A stretch of DNA of 64,000 nt from an uncultured Pseudomonadales bacterium (GCA_947487765.1 CANKXO010000003.1:558001-622000), one strand, 5' to 3'; shown: positions 1 through 9,093, counted from the stretch's first letter. The notes: a model not told the origin generated them from the sequence alone. A program made the numbers and translations.

Positions 1-288
<288 letters not shown>

Positions 289-391
289 TCATAAACAATT
301 GAACTCTTTAGTGAAAGATAGCATCTCATAATTATTATTAATGACTAAGAGCCATATTTTATACAAGAGGTGGCTTATATGAGGAGTTCAC

Positions 392-1108
392 ATGGTTTAT
401 CGCCAATTACTATTATGTCTCTTACTATTCAATGGGTATAGTGCCTACGCATCATCCGAGTTAACCGTCGTGGAACTATTTACCAGCCAAGGTTGCTACT
501 CTTGCCCCCCAGCAGATAGTTTTTTGGGTAAACTCAAGGAGGAGCCCAATACTATCGCCGTATCATGCCATGTAACCTATTGGAATTATCTCGGCTGGCG
601 TGACACGTTTTCCCGAAAATTTTGCGATAACCGCCAGCGCAATTATCAAAGACATCTAAAAGGTAACGCCGGTGTTTATACACCCCAGATGGTGGTCAGT
701 GGTCGTTATGGCGCCGTGGGATCCAGAACCTCTAGAGTCTCCCGCATTATAGAAATAGCGAAGAAACACGCCCCGCTATTAGCAATTAACCTTTCAATGG
801 ATTCATCAACTACAGATCAATTAAATATTCAATTACCGACAATAAGCTCCGATCAAACTCAACAATTATTTCTTTTAGGCACATCGGGAGAGCATAGCCT
901 ACCTATCAGTCATGGAGAGAACGGCGGTAAAAGGCTGACTTACCACAACCCAATCCAGCACGTAGTAGATCTTGGACGCTGGAATGGCCAGGGAAAAACC
1001 TTAACGCAAACCGTTGGCGGGCATCCAGAGATTAATGAATGGGTGGTGATCGCCCAGAGAATGCCATTAGGAGAAATTACTGCTGCGGGAAAATTTACCT
1101 TGCCCTAA
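392..1108 (+). CDS. Secreted DUF1223 family protein (thioredoxin-like fold expected)
   Basis: The 238-aa product starts with a signal peptide (hydrophobic residues about 5-17, likely cleavage after the AYA at about 18-20), so it should act in the periplasm. The mature N-terminus reads VVELFTSQGCYSCPPAD, with the CxxC pair typical of DUF1223; HVTYWNYLGWRD and VYTPQMVVSG are other family signatures. The family's biochemical role is unknown; the CxxC within a thioredoxin-like context suggests thiol redox or metal handling, which is inference. A strong ribosome site (GAGGAG) lies 7 nt before the ATG. It stands alone between coaD (divergent) and cytochrome c5. Confidence 0.85.
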   Translation: MVYRQLLLCLLLFNGYSAYASSELTVVELFTSQGCYSCPPADSFLGKLKEEPNTIAVSCHVTYWNYLGWRDTFSRKFCDNRQRNYQRHLKGNAGVYTPQMVVSGRYGAVGSRTSRVSRIIEIAKKHAPLLAINLSMDSSTTDQLNIQLPTISSDQTQQLFLLGTSGEHSLPISHGENGGKRLTYHNPIQHVVDLGRWNGQGKTLTQTVGGHPEINEWVVIAQRMPLGEITAAGKFTLP

Positions 1109-1205
1109 ATATTTTTGGTCCAGCTCAAAATACTCAGAGTTATTAACTTAACAATTTATTTGTGAATATTTGCAGGAATAGTTTCTGCAAGTGAGACAAT
1201 ACCGC

Positions 1206-1211
1206 TATAAT
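1206..1211 (+). promoter_or_regulatory. Candidate -10 element (TATAAT) for cytochrome c5
   Basis: A consensus TATAAT lies about 65 nt upstream of the GTG start chosen for the cytochrome gene. No good -35 hexamer is seen at 17 bp, so strength is uncertain. Its position overlaps an upstream in-frame ATG at 1210, which argues that this ATG is not the translation start. Confidence 0.4.
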
Positions 1212-1275
1212 GGACTTTCTGGTCTTCAATTTTCGCTTTCTTAAGTTAATGGTCAAACACACAAGAGGATATGAC

Positions 1276-1689
1276 GTGTCTTTAAAATCGGTAGTAAGTT
1301 TATTTGTTGTCACTGCGTCTCTAATCATTCCCGTATTTGCTGGCGCAGCTGCGAAAGATGATATCGCTGCTCGCATCGCCCCAATAGGTGAGCTTTGCAT
1401 GGCAGGTGATGAATGTGCGGCGGCGGCAGTAGAAGTTGCCTCTGGCCCCCGCAGTGGTGAAGATGTTTACAGCTCTAAGTGTATTGCTTGTCACGGTTCT
1501 GGCGCTGCAGGCGCACCTAAATTAGGTGATGCTGGCGATTGGAGTGCACGTCTTGGTAAAGGTACTGACACCCTTTATACCAATGCAATCGCTGGCTTTC
1601 AGGGTATGCCTGCAAAAGGTTTATGCTTTGATTGTTCAGATGATGAAATCAAAGCAGCCGTTGATTACATGGTCAGCAACTCTCAATAG
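1276..1689 (+). CDS. Cytochrome c5 family protein
   Basis: A periplasmic monohaem c-type cytochrome of the c5 type, an electron carrier of respiratory chains. I chose the GTG start at 1276 because AGAGGA sits 6 nt upstream and translation then opens directly with a signal peptide (SLKSVVSLFVVTASLI, cleavage near GAAA); an in-frame ATG at 1210 overlaps the -10 element. The mature protein has haem motif CIACH, axial Met in QGMPAKG, the c5-specific cysteine pair in the C-terminal CFDC segment, and the usual preceding LCMAGDEC segment. The 137-aa product is typical for the family. Synteny with rep is as in Pseudomonas. A terminator follows. Confidence 0.9.
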   Translation: MSLKSVVSLFVVTASLIIPVFAGAAAKDDIAARIAPIGELCMAGDECAAAAVEVASGPRSGEDVYSSKCIACHGSGAAGAPKLGDAGDWSARLGKGTDTLYTNAIAGFQGMPAKGLCFDCSDDEIKAAVDYMVSNSQ

Positions 1690-1718
1690 ATATACACCAA
1701 GTAATTCCTACACTCTTT

Positions 1719-1743
1719 AAATCCTCGCTTAAGCGGGGATTTG
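1719..1743 (+). terminator. Terminator hairpin after cytochrome c5
   Basis: AAATCCTCGCTT pairs with AAGCGGGGATTT (one G-U pair), followed by TTGTTA. It lies 30 nt after the cytochrome stop and could also act on rep, which ends at 1781 on the other strand. Confidence 0.6.
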
Positions 1744-1780
1744 TTACTTGTGGATGATGAAATTTCAGCACTTGTACACT

Positions 1781-3811
1781 TTAGTTATCGAACATACCCA
1801 ATAAACTAGTCAGGGTACTGTTACCTTTGCTGGCATTCGCTTCTGGGTTAGCTTCCTCGCCAAACCCTTCTCTCTCAATTTCATCATCAGGCAATTCATC
1901 TAAAAAGCGACTAGGCGTGGTAATACTCATTTCACCAAATTGTTTACGCTTAGCGGCCAACGATATCGTTAGCGTCCGCTGAGCACGGGTAATTCCAACA
2001 TAGGCTAAACGGCGCTCTTCTTCGATATTGTCATCATCAATACTATTACGATGAGGCAAAATATCTTCTTCAACACCCACCATAAAGACATGAGGAAACT
2101 CTAACCCCTTGGCAGCATGCAGGGTCATAAGCTGAACTCTATCGCTATCATCTTCCTCTTCTTGCTGTTCCAATAAATCCATCAACAACAACTTGGCAAT
2201 AGCATCTTTAAGGCTGGTATTGGGTTGTTCTGTAATGGTTTCGTCGGCTTTCTGTTGCAGAGTTTTTTGAATGGAGTCCACCAGAAAATAGACATTTTCC
2301 ATTCTACGCTCAGCCACTTTAGGCGAACTAGCTTGCTGATGCAGCCAGCCAAGGTAATCAATATCGTCCAACATTTCATTTAAGGCGGCTATTGGCTCCC
2401 CTTCTTCACACTGGCGAACGATGTGATTAATCCAACGACTAAACTCTTGGACACGCTTGCAAGTCACCGTAGATAAGCGCTGCTCTAACCCTATTTCCTG
2501 AGAAGCCGCAAATAGACTGATATCTCGCTCAGTGGCATAAATGCTCAGTGCTTCAATGGTGCTGGTGCCGATTTGTCGGCGTGGTGTATTAATAATGCGT
2601 AAAAACGCATTATCATCATCTGGGTTTACGATTACTCGCAAGTACGCCATGATATCTTTGATTTCCGTACGGGAGAAAAAAGACGTACCACCACTGATAT
2701 TGTAAGGAATTTGGTAGTGCTGTAGCTTCATCTCAACCAAACGGGATTGATGATTGCTCCGATACAAGACCGCAAAATCTCGAAAGCGCCCTTGCCGCTG
2801 TAGACGCTGAGTAACAATCTCTGTTGCTACCCTTTCAGCCTCAGTTTCTTCGTTGGTATTACGAATAATGCGAATGGGCTCACCATAGCTTTTATCACTC
2901 CATAACGCTTTTGTGATCTCATGAGGATTGTGGTCAATCAAATAGTTGGCCGTTTTTAAAATGCGCTGGGTCGAACGGTAGTTTTGTTCCAGCTTGATCA
3001 CTCGCAAATTTGGGAAATCCTGTTGCAGTATCGAAAGGTTCTCTGGTCGAGCACCCCGCCAGGCGTAAATCGATTGATCATCATCACCAACCACTGTCAG
3101 CGTACCGCGATCTGCCATAAGCAGGCGAATTAACCGGTATTGGCTGGAGTTGGTATCCTGATACTCGTCCACCAGCAGGTAACGTATACGCCTTTGCCAA
3201 CGAGCAAGTAAATCAGAATGTGTTATAAGATATTGAACAGGTAATAGAATTAAGTCATCAAAGTCTACAGCGTTATAGGCTTTTAGTGCCTGAATATAAC
3301 GCTGGTAAATCAAAGCAATATGCTGCTCACCAGGGCTCTCGGCTACTTCCAAAGCCTTATCGGGTGATACCAAATCATTTTTCCACAATGAGATTTGTTG
3401 CTGCACATGATTAAGGTGATCAGTGTCTAGATCCCCTTCTTTCATCATTAACTCTTTGAGCAACGATCGCGCATCTTCCGCATCAAAAATAGAGAAACCG
3501 GGCTTAAACCCAAAAAGTTTATGATCTTGCTTGAGGATAGATAAGCCCAGATTGTGGAAGGTTGAGACGGTTAAACCCCGTGATTTAGAGCGATCAACCA
3601 AGCGGCCTACCCTTTCCTTCATCTCCCGAGCCGCTTTATTGGTAAAAGTCAGTGCCGCAATATGCCGGGCGGGTAGATCACATTCAGTAATCAAATAAGC
3701 GATTTTACGCGTGATCACACTAGTTTTACCGCTACCTGCACCGGCTAACACCAGACACGGGCCATCAATATAATGAACGGCTTCTCGCTGCTTGGGATTT
3801 AACTGGGACAC
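1781..3811 (-). CDS. rep: ATP-dependent DNA helicase Rep
   Basis: Superfamily 1A 3'-5' helicase that helps replication forks pass protein roadblocks. The 676-aa protein matches Rep from its first residues: QREAVHYIDGPCLVLAGAG followed by SGKT (Walker A), then ARHIAALTFTNKAAREMKER (motif Ia), LLVDEYQDTN (motif II), VVGDDDQSIYAWRGA (motif III), LEQNYRS (motif IV), VQLMTLHAAKGLEFPHVFMV (motif V) and EERRLAYVGITRA (motif VI). Length and the DDDQSIYAWRGA form fit Rep better than UvrD. The last ~35 residues are acidic and low in complexity. It is transcribed convergently with cytochrome c5. Start ATG at 3811. Confidence 0.95.
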   Translation of the reverse strand: MSQLNPKQREAVHYIDGPCLVLAGAGSGKTSVITRKIAYLITECDLPARHIAALTFTNKAAREMKERVGRLVDRSKSRGLTVSTFHNLGLSILKQDHKLFGFKPGFSIFDAEDARSLLKELMMKEGDLDTDHLNHVQQQISLWKNDLVSPDKALEVAESPGEQHIALIYQRYIQALKAYNAVDFDDLILLPVQYLITHSDLLARWQRRIRYLLVDEYQDTNSSQYRLIRLLMADRGTLTVVGDDDQSIYAWRGARPENLSILQQDFPNLRVIKLEQNYRSTQRILKTANYLIDHNPHEITKALWSDKSYGEPIRIIRNTNEETEAERVATEIVTQRLQRQGRFRDFAVLYRSNHQSRLVEMKLQHYQIPYNISGGTSFFSRTEIKDIMAYLRVIVNPDDDNAFLRIINTPRRQIGTSTIEALSIYATERDISLFAASQEIGLEQRLSTVTCKRVQEFSRWINHIVRQCEEGEPIAALNEMLDDIDYLGWLHQQASSPKVAERRMENVYFLVDSIQKTLQQKADETITEQPNTSLKDAIAKLLLMDLLEQQEEEDDSDRVQLMTLHAAKGLEFPHVFMVGVEEDILPHRNSIDDDNIEEERRLAYVGITRAQRTLTISLAAKRKQFGEMSITTPSRFLDELPDDEIEREGFGEEANPEANASKGNSTLTSLLGMFDN

Positions 3812-4043
3812 GCAATCTGACTACTAAATAATGGGGCTGTTATTGTACACAAGAAGAAGTATCAGCCCGTGCTTTTATCTCAAAAAATCATAAAAATCGC
3901 CTGCTCAAAATATTATGCAATATGTGAGAATTTTCGTGGATAAAAAAGTCATTTTTAGGTACAGTACAATAAATGTACAAAAATAATAAGCCACCCTGAT
4001 TTTCACAGGGATGTTGCTGTAAGCCAATTAGGGAGTTGTCTAA

Positions 4044-5756
4044 GTGGGCAAAGCTAAAAAGTCCACAACCGTTCTACTGGTAGACGATGATCGGCAAGAG
4101 TATTTGTTGATCGGGTATCTATTATCTGAAGCCCATCACGAGGATTACCGCTTAGTATGGTGTCAACACCTTGAACAGGCGTTAAAACACATAGAGCGTA
4201 AAACTTGCGATGTCGTTTTATTAGATTACCACTGGGGCGGCTCGAGTATCGGCCGTAACTTTCTCGGTAAAGCAAGAGAGATCAATAGTCATATTCCTAT
4301 CATTGTAATGACGGATGAAGTGGAAGCTGATGTTGATGAACGCGCAATTCGTGAAGGCGCATCGGATTATCTCACCAAAAGCCGCATCAATTCACAATTG
4401 CTTGAGCGCGCAATTCGTTATGCTATTGAGCGCAAGCTGATTGAAGACCGCTTAGACCACCTTGCCCATTACGATCACCTAACCGATTTACCTAATCGCA
4501 TGCTCTTTTTGGACCGCCTCCGCCACTCCATTAGCATTGCCGAGCGTGAAAAAAATCAGTTTTCCTTATTATTCATAGACCTCAATGACTTCAAAGGTAT
4601 TAATGATTCTTACGGCCATGATGTGGGCGATAGATTATTAAAAGAATTTTCATCTCGACTACACAAAGTAGTTCGTCGCAGTGACACCGTTGCAAGAATA
4701 GGTGGCGACGAATTTACTGTGCTTTTGCACAATTTGGGCAGCTCACCCAAAATTATGATGCTGGCTCAAAAAATCATCAATGAAACGAACAAACCTTATG
4801 CTATTAACGGTCATGAGTTTTCCGTCGGTTGCAGTATCGGTATTTCTATATTTCCTGACTCCGGTGACGATGAAGAAAAACTGCAACGCAATGCTGACTT
4901 AGCCATGTACCAAGCCAAGCAAGCTTCTGTGAGCAGCTACCGCTTTTACTCAGATGTGCTAACCAATGAAATCAAAGTACAATGGGATTTGCTCAGAAAT
5001 TTTTATTCTGCAATGGCCAACAAACAATTTGGCGTATTTTACATTCCTCGCATCGATATCAAAACAAATAGTATTGCTGCTATAGAAATTGCACCGTATT
5101 GGAAACACCCTGAAAAAGGTGTACTACATTACCATCAATTTTCAAGTGTCAGCGCAGATAAAGAAATGGGCGGAAAGTTATCAGAGTGGTTATTGTCTGT
5201 TGGTCTTCATCAGTTTTCACAACTTGAACAAACATTTCCATTAAAGCTTGTCTTTAATATTGAATTGCAGCACTTTTCTCATGGAAAATTTACAGAAACA
5301 ATAAAAACTCTATTGAAAAAATATAATATCGAGGGCGAAAGTATTGAGCTCGACCTCAATCAAATTGCAGCTGACAAGGATATCAGCGTTATAGAGTCTT
5401 GCATGGATAACTTACAAGCGATCGGCATTAACTTTGGCATCAATAGCTTTGGCTCCGAATTATCATCATTACTGCACTTACAACGTTTACCTGTTAACTC
5501 ACTAAAGTTAGACAAGCGGTTTATCCGAACTATTCACAAAAATACAGATGATGCAAAACTGTATAAGGCCATTATTGATTTTGCTCATAACTTAGAAAAA
5601 ACGGTTATTGCTGAAGGTGTACAAAGTAAAATACAACTTAGAATGCTTGAAAAATTAGGGTGTGACCAATGCAAAGGACAAGCAGCATTGGGCATTCTAT
5701 CTTTCAAACAATTACAACAAGTATTAAAGAGCACTCAAGCTAACCACATTACCTAA
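4044..5756 (+). CDS. Response regulator with GGDEF domain and degenerate EAL domain
   Basis: A 570-aa REC-GGDEF-EAL protein, likely a phosphorylation-controlled diguanylate cyclase or c-di-GMP effector. The receiver domain (about 8-125) has acidic pocket VDDD, phosphoacceptor D61 in LLDYHW, and K112. The GGDEF domain (about 140-300) has an intact GGDEF at 220-224, and RRSD at 211-214 gives the RxxD inhibitory site at the standard 5-residue distance. The EAL domain (about 310-560) has lost its signatures: AIEIAPYW replaces the EAL motif, IELDLNQ replaces ELTE, and NSFG replaces DDFG. Phosphodiesterase activity is therefore unlikely. Start is GTG, with AGGGAG 8 nt upstream. It ends 4 bp from comM, tail to tail. 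Confidence 0.88.
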   Translation: MGKAKKSTTVLLVDDDRQEYLLIGYLLSEAHHEDYRLVWCQHLEQALKHIERKTCDVVLLDYHWGGSSIGRNFLGKAREINSHIPIIVMTDEVEADVDERAIREGASDYLTKSRINSQLLERAIRYAIERKLIEDRLDHLAHYDHLTDLPNRMLFLDRLRHSISIAEREKNQFSLLFIDLNDFKGINDSYGHDVGDRLLKEFSSRLHKVVRRSDTVARIGGDEFTVLLHNLGSSPKIMMLAQKIINETNKPYAINGHEFSVGCSIGISIFPDSGDDEEKLQRNADLAMYQAKQASVSSYRFYSDVLTNEIKVQWDLLRNFYSAMANKQFGVFYIPRIDIKTNSIAAIEIAPYWKHPEKGVLHYHQFSSVSADKEMGGKLSEWLLSVGLHQFSQLEQTFPLKLVFNIELQHFSHGKFTETIKTLLKKYNIEGESIELDLNQIAADKDISVIESCMDNLQAIGINFGINSFGSELSSLLHLQRLPVNSLKLDKRFIRTIHKNTDDAKLYKAIIDFAHNLEKTVIAEGVQSKIQLRMLEKLGCDQCKGQAALGILSFKQLQQVLKSTQANHIT

Positions 5757-5760
5757 TATT

Positions 5761-7272
5761 CTATCGATCAAAATTTCTAAAGGTTAATGCTTCCGCAATA
5801 TGGCACGCTTGAATTTCTTTATTATCCGAAATATCCGCTATTGTTCGAGCGACTTTAATAATGCGATGATAAGCACGAGCAGAAAGCCCCAGTTTTTCAA
5901 TCGCTTTTTGTAACAGCCCTCGCTCAAGACTACCTAAAAAACAAAATCGGTCTAAATCTTTAACTGAAAGATTCGCATTATTTACTTGCTGTCGAGTATA
6001 TTGTTGTTTTCTAGCCTTAATTACACGCTTTTGAATAACAAGAGATGATTCTTCTTTATCCTTTTCATTCTCTGAAGATAATTCCTCGATTGATAAACGA
6101 TTTATCGGAATATGTAGATCAATTCGATCCAGCAGTGGACCAGAAATTTTTTTACGGTAACGCTGCACTTGTTCAGCCGTGCACGTACACCGTTGTTGGT
6201 AATAATTTTTATTCCCTTGCGCTGACAAATAACCGCAGGGACATGGATTCATAGCTGCAATTAACTGAAAACGTGCAGGAAAAGTCAGCTGTGCTGTCGC
6301 ACGAGAAATACGAATTTCACCTGACTCTAATGGCTCTCTCAATACCTCTAATACTTGTCGCTGATACTCTGGCAGCTCATCTAAAAATAAAACACCATGA
6401 TGAGCCAAGGATATTTCCCCTGGCTTGGGATGACTCCCACCCCCAACCAGTGCCACCGAAGATGCTGTATGATGGGGACTACGAAAAGGCGGTGTCTGCC
6501 AGTTAGGGTAGTCATACCCGCATAAAGAATGGATGCTAGCGACCTCTATAGCTTGTACTTTTTGTAATGGTGGCATAATGCCGGGCAACCGGCTGGCTAA
6601 CATCGTTTTCCCCGTCCCAGGCGGCCCATATAATAAAATATTGTGTCCGCCTGCAGCTGCAATTTCCAGCGCCCGCTTTGCATGCTGCTGGCCACGAACG
6701 TCGCTGAAGTCAGCTATGGCTTCATTAGCAGATGGCCTCAAAAAATTTACTTTGTTCAGCGACTGTTTCTTATGTAGGTGCGCACAGACATCCAGTAAAT
6801 TTTTTGCGCTATAACTTTTAGCATCGCAAAGGCCTACTTCACTGATATTACCATCGGCAATAATTAATGAACGATTCACTTTTTCACAGGCAATGGCCGC
6901 AGGCAATACGCCGTGAACACTTCGCAATTCACCAGACAGTGCGAGCTCGCCAATAAATTCTATATTATTTAAATCGTCTGTAGGTATCTGACCTGATGCA
7001 GCGAGAATGCCGATGGCAATGGCTAAATCAAAACGACTACCATCTTTTGGGAGATCAGCTGGAGCAAGATTAATTGTAATCCGACGGGCGGGAAATTCGA
7101 ATTGACTATTAATCAAGGCACTACGAACACGGTCTTTACTTTCTTTAACCGCTGTTTCAGGCAAACCAACAATTGATAAACCCGGTAAACCATTTGATAA
7201 ATGAACTTCGACAGTGACCGCGGGGGCATCAACGCCTAGACGGGCACGAGTGTGAACAATAGCGAGGGACAT
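5761..7272 (-). CDS. comM: ComM/YifB family Mg-chelatase-like AAA+ ATPase
   Basis: A homologue of YifB/ComM, the helicase that promotes branch migration during natural transformation in Vibrio and Haemophilus. The start at 7272 gives MSLAIVHTRARLGVDAPAV, matching the family N-terminus, with GGAAG 6 nt upstream; an earlier in-frame codon at 7311 would add 13 unconserved residues. The N-terminal Lon-like domain (GLPETAVKESKDRVRSAL, ITINLAPADLPKDG) is followed by the AAA+ core: Walker A GPPGTGKT, Walker B LFLDELPEY, AAMNPCPCGY, and the cysteine-containing CTCTAEQ loop. At 503 aa it is full length. Whether this organism is naturally competent cannot be read from one gene, though type IV pilus genes are in the same window. 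Confidence 0.93.
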   Translation of the reverse strand: MSLAIVHTRARLGVDAPAVTVEVHLSNGLPGLSIVGLPETAVKESKDRVRSALINSQFEFPARRITINLAPADLPKDGSRFDLAIAIGILAASGQIPTDDLNNIEFIGELALSGELRSVHGVLPAAIACEKVNRSLIIADGNISEVGLCDAKSYSAKNLLDVCAHLHKKQSLNKVNFLRPSANEAIADFSDVRGQQHAKRALEIAAAGGHNILLYGPPGTGKTMLASRLPGIMPPLQKVQAIEVASIHSLCGYDYPNWQTPPFRSPHHTASSVALVGGGSHPKPGEISLAHHGVLFLDELPEYQRQVLEVLREPLESGEIRISRATAQLTFPARFQLIAAMNPCPCGYLSAQGNKNYYQQRCTCTAEQVQRYRKKISGPLLDRIDLHIPINRLSIEELSSENEKDKEESSLVIQKRVIKARKQQYTRQQVNNANLSVKDLDRFCFLGSLERGLLQKAIEKLGLSARAYHRIIKVARTIADISDNKEIQACHIAEALTFRNFDR

Positions 7273-7368
7273 AGTTGCTTCCTGCAATAAGAGATCCTTA
7301 GTGTTAGCCACTCTATCCTAAAAAAAAGTGTAGAGCAATTTTGAAGTGATTATTATTTCCTTGCGAAT

Positions 7369-7402
7369 AAAAAAAACACTCTAAACGTCAACGTCCGGAG
7401 TG
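7369..7402 (-). terminator. Terminator after the TorF-like porin gene
   Basis: On the minus strand CACTC...GAGTG forms an outer stem with an inner ACGT/ACGT pair, followed by eight T residues. It lies 28 nt beyond the porin stop and has a classic intrinsic-terminator shape. Confidence 0.7.
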
Positions 7403-7429
7403 CCAAAAGAATACAATAAGTACGGCTAA

Positions 7430-8080
7430 TTACAGATCAATAGTCTTAGAAACACTAAAGACTAATGATTCATCCTCTCCCGTTAATGAATCTGGCCCAT
7501 CATCCAAGCCAAATATAAAAGCCACACCTGCATCAAAACCGCCAAAGTCTTTACTGTACCCCGCCTCTAAATAGTCACCCTCTGCATCTTGGCCAAACAA
7601 ACCATAAGTTGCATAAAAGTCTTTATATTCATAAGTCAAACCGAAGAAATCATATTCATCATCATCAGGGTCACTACCAAAATTACCATCATATTCACCG
7701 ATGGTATACTCAATGCTGACTGGACCATAACCAGCGGTTAAATTTATCTCTTCATAATCTTCGTCGAAATCACCAGTGTAATAATAGCCCGTAAAACCAA
7801 CACCCAAATTAACTGGGCCTATATCAACACCATATCCAAAATATCCGTCAACTTCTAAACCATCACCAACGTCAATAGCCCATGTCCCTACATAAAAACC
7901 ACTATTCTCATAATCTAAACCTGCGCTACCTGACGCACTGGTACCTTGATCTACTCCACGAAAAAAGTAATCCGAAACTAACCCCACATTTGCACTTGCT
8001 CCAGCGTATACATACTGGCTACTCGCTGCGCTGGCCGTCACAATCGCTACTGTTAATAAATTTTTTGAAATATTTTTCAT
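7430..8080 (-). CDS. TorF family putative outer-membrane porin (Gcw_chp family)
   Basis: A 216-aa predicted beta-barrel with signal peptide (cleavage near the YAGA at about 25-28). The mature protein begins ASANVGLVSDYFFRGVDQG, the hallmark of the Gcw_chp/TorF family. It alternates aromatic and glycine residues, is rich in Asp/Glu in loops, and ends in a strand closing with IDL. The family is described as putative porins; the substrate is unknown. In Pseudomonas a homologue sits near glnK-amtB, as here, which hints at nitrogen-compound uptake, but this is inference. A candidate CRP box lies upstream (8162-8177) and a terminator downstream. Confidence 0.8.
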   Translation of the reverse strand: MKNISKNLLTVAIVTASAASSQYVYAGASANVGLVSDYFFRGVDQGTSASGSAGLDYENSGFYVGTWAIDVGDGLEVDGYFGYGVDIGPVNLGVGFTGYYYTGDFDEDYEEINLTAGYGPVSIEYTIGEYDGNFGSDPDDDEYDFFGLTYEYKDFYATYGLFGQDAEGDYLEAGYSKDFGGFDAGVAFIFGLDDGPDSLTGEDESLVFSVSKTIDL

Positions 8081-8161
8081 TTACCTCTCCAATACGAATG
8101 GTCTACGTTACTACTTATATAATTTCTCCACTTTTCATACCTCAACAACAGAGATCAGAAA

Positions 8162-8177
8162 TGTGAACTGATTAACA
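8162..8177 (-). promoter_or_regulatory. Candidate CRP/Vfr box upstream of the porin gene
   Basis: TGTGA-N6-TAACA matches the CRP consensus TGTGA-N6-TCACA at 9 of 10 positions. It lies 82-97 nt before the porin start codon. The site is near-symmetric, so it could also serve the divergent ubiK side. The rest of the 406-bp gap (8081-8486) is AT-rich and holds no gene I can support. Confidence 0.35.
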
Positions 8178-8486
8178 CTCAGCATAAAGTAAGCCAATAT
8201 ATAAATTTTTATAAATATCAATGCGTTACATTTTAATTACGAAAATATAACAAAGAAAAAACCCTAAAATAATTAGATAAAAAAACCAAAAAAATGCAGA
8301 GGCACACAAATAGCGCTTAAACATGTGCCAAAAAAAGAAGTGATAGGAAGCAATAGAAGGTAGAACACATAAATGAAGTGAGGGGGAAATATCACTTGAT
8401 TAATGGACTTAAAAAATAAAGATCGAATTTTAAAATTATTACTATTACCATAGCGGCTGATTGATTAACAAAGCAAACATACACTG

Positions 8487-8735
8487 ATGATTACTAATAT
8501 TCTTGATGACTTAATGGCTCTCTTAAAAAATGACCCAACACTGTCCACAGATCATTCGTTATTAAGCAAACTAAAACCTTTATTGTCTTCATCCTTAAAA
8601 AAAATGGACATCGTCTCTCGCGATGAATTTGATGCCCAGTCTGCCGTTTTACTCCGTACGCGCGAAAAACTAGAACAGATGGAGCAACAGTTTAACGAGC
8701 TGGAACAGCAGTTAGCTGAAACAAAAGAGAAGTAG
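8487..8735 (+). CDS. ubiK: Ubiquinone biosynthesis accessory factor UbiK (YqiC/BMFP family)
   Basis: A small 82-aa protein. The N-terminal helix starts MITNILDDLMALL, and the C-terminal half (about 45-82) is a coiled coil rich in Glu/Gln, matching the BMFP/UbiK family. UbiK binds UbiJ and helps the aerobic ubiquinone synthesis complex; it may also interact with membranes. VSRDEFDAQSAVLLRTREKL is the family's conserved core. No clear Shine-Dalgarno is visible before the ATG. In Pseudomonas this gene also lies beside glnK. Confidence 0.88.
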   Translation: MITNILDDLMALLKNDPTLSTDHSLLSKLKPLLSSSLKKMDIVSRDEFDAQSAVLLRTREKLEQMEQQFNELEQQLAETKEK

Positions 8736-8911
8736 AAATAACAATAGCGAGCATTTTTGGTGCAAGTCGATTAGGCGATTATTAAAGCTCAATCCAGGAA
8801 TGAAAATCATTAAAATGGCCTTTAGTTAGTACTCACAAGCTGCTTTTCAGAGCATAAACGTTTATCTCCACTTCTTTCTCCCACTGCCTTTAATCATTCC
8901 ATCACTAGCAC

Positions 8912-8969
8912 GCACCAAAAGAAAGCGCAAAAATAGTGCCTACCAAGCAGCGTCGCACCATATTGGTGC
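8912..8969 (+). promoter_or_regulatory. NtrC enhancer region: one strong dyad plus one weak site
   Basis: GCACCATATTGGTGC at 8955-8969 is a perfect dyad that closely resembles the E. coli glnA NtrC sites (TGCACTATATTGGTGCA type). A second site at 8912-8928 has a perfect left half (GCACCAAAA) but a poor right half. The dyad centre is about 120 bp before the predicted sigma-54 start at about 9082, a normal enhancer distance. The rest of 8736-9055 shows nothing else. Confidence 0.75.
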
Positions 8970-9055
8970 CATACTGGCTATTTATCATTCACTCCTTTTT
9001 ATAAAACCCTCTATTTTTTCACTTAACCACCTGTTTTATATAGATATTTAATACT

Positions 9056-9071
9056 TGGCATACCACCTGCA
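9056..9071 (+). promoter_or_regulatory. Sigma-54 promoter of glnK-amtB
   Basis: TGGCATACCACCTGCA carries the invariant GG (9057-9058) and GC (9069-9070) at the exact -24/-12 spacing. Together with the NtrC dyad upstream and the glnK-amtB genes downstream, it makes a standard nitrogen-starvation promoter. The predicted start is near 9082, giving a leader of about 135 nt before glnK. Confidence 0.85.
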
Positions 9072-9077
9072 TTAAGG

Positions 9078-9093
9078 TGTGAATTCGTTCACA
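9078..9093 (+). promoter_or_regulatory. Perfect CRP/Vfr palindrome overlapping the glnK start site
   Basis: TGTGAATTCGTTCACA matches TGTGA-N6-TCACA at all ten positions. It spans roughly -4 to +12 of the predicted sigma-54 start, a position where bound CRP would be expected to block rather than activate. Confidence 0.6.

Noticed and set aside
3900-3945. TGTGA half-site upstream of rep and the GGDEF gene
   Set aside because: The second half-site reads TCGTG, too far from the CRP consensus.
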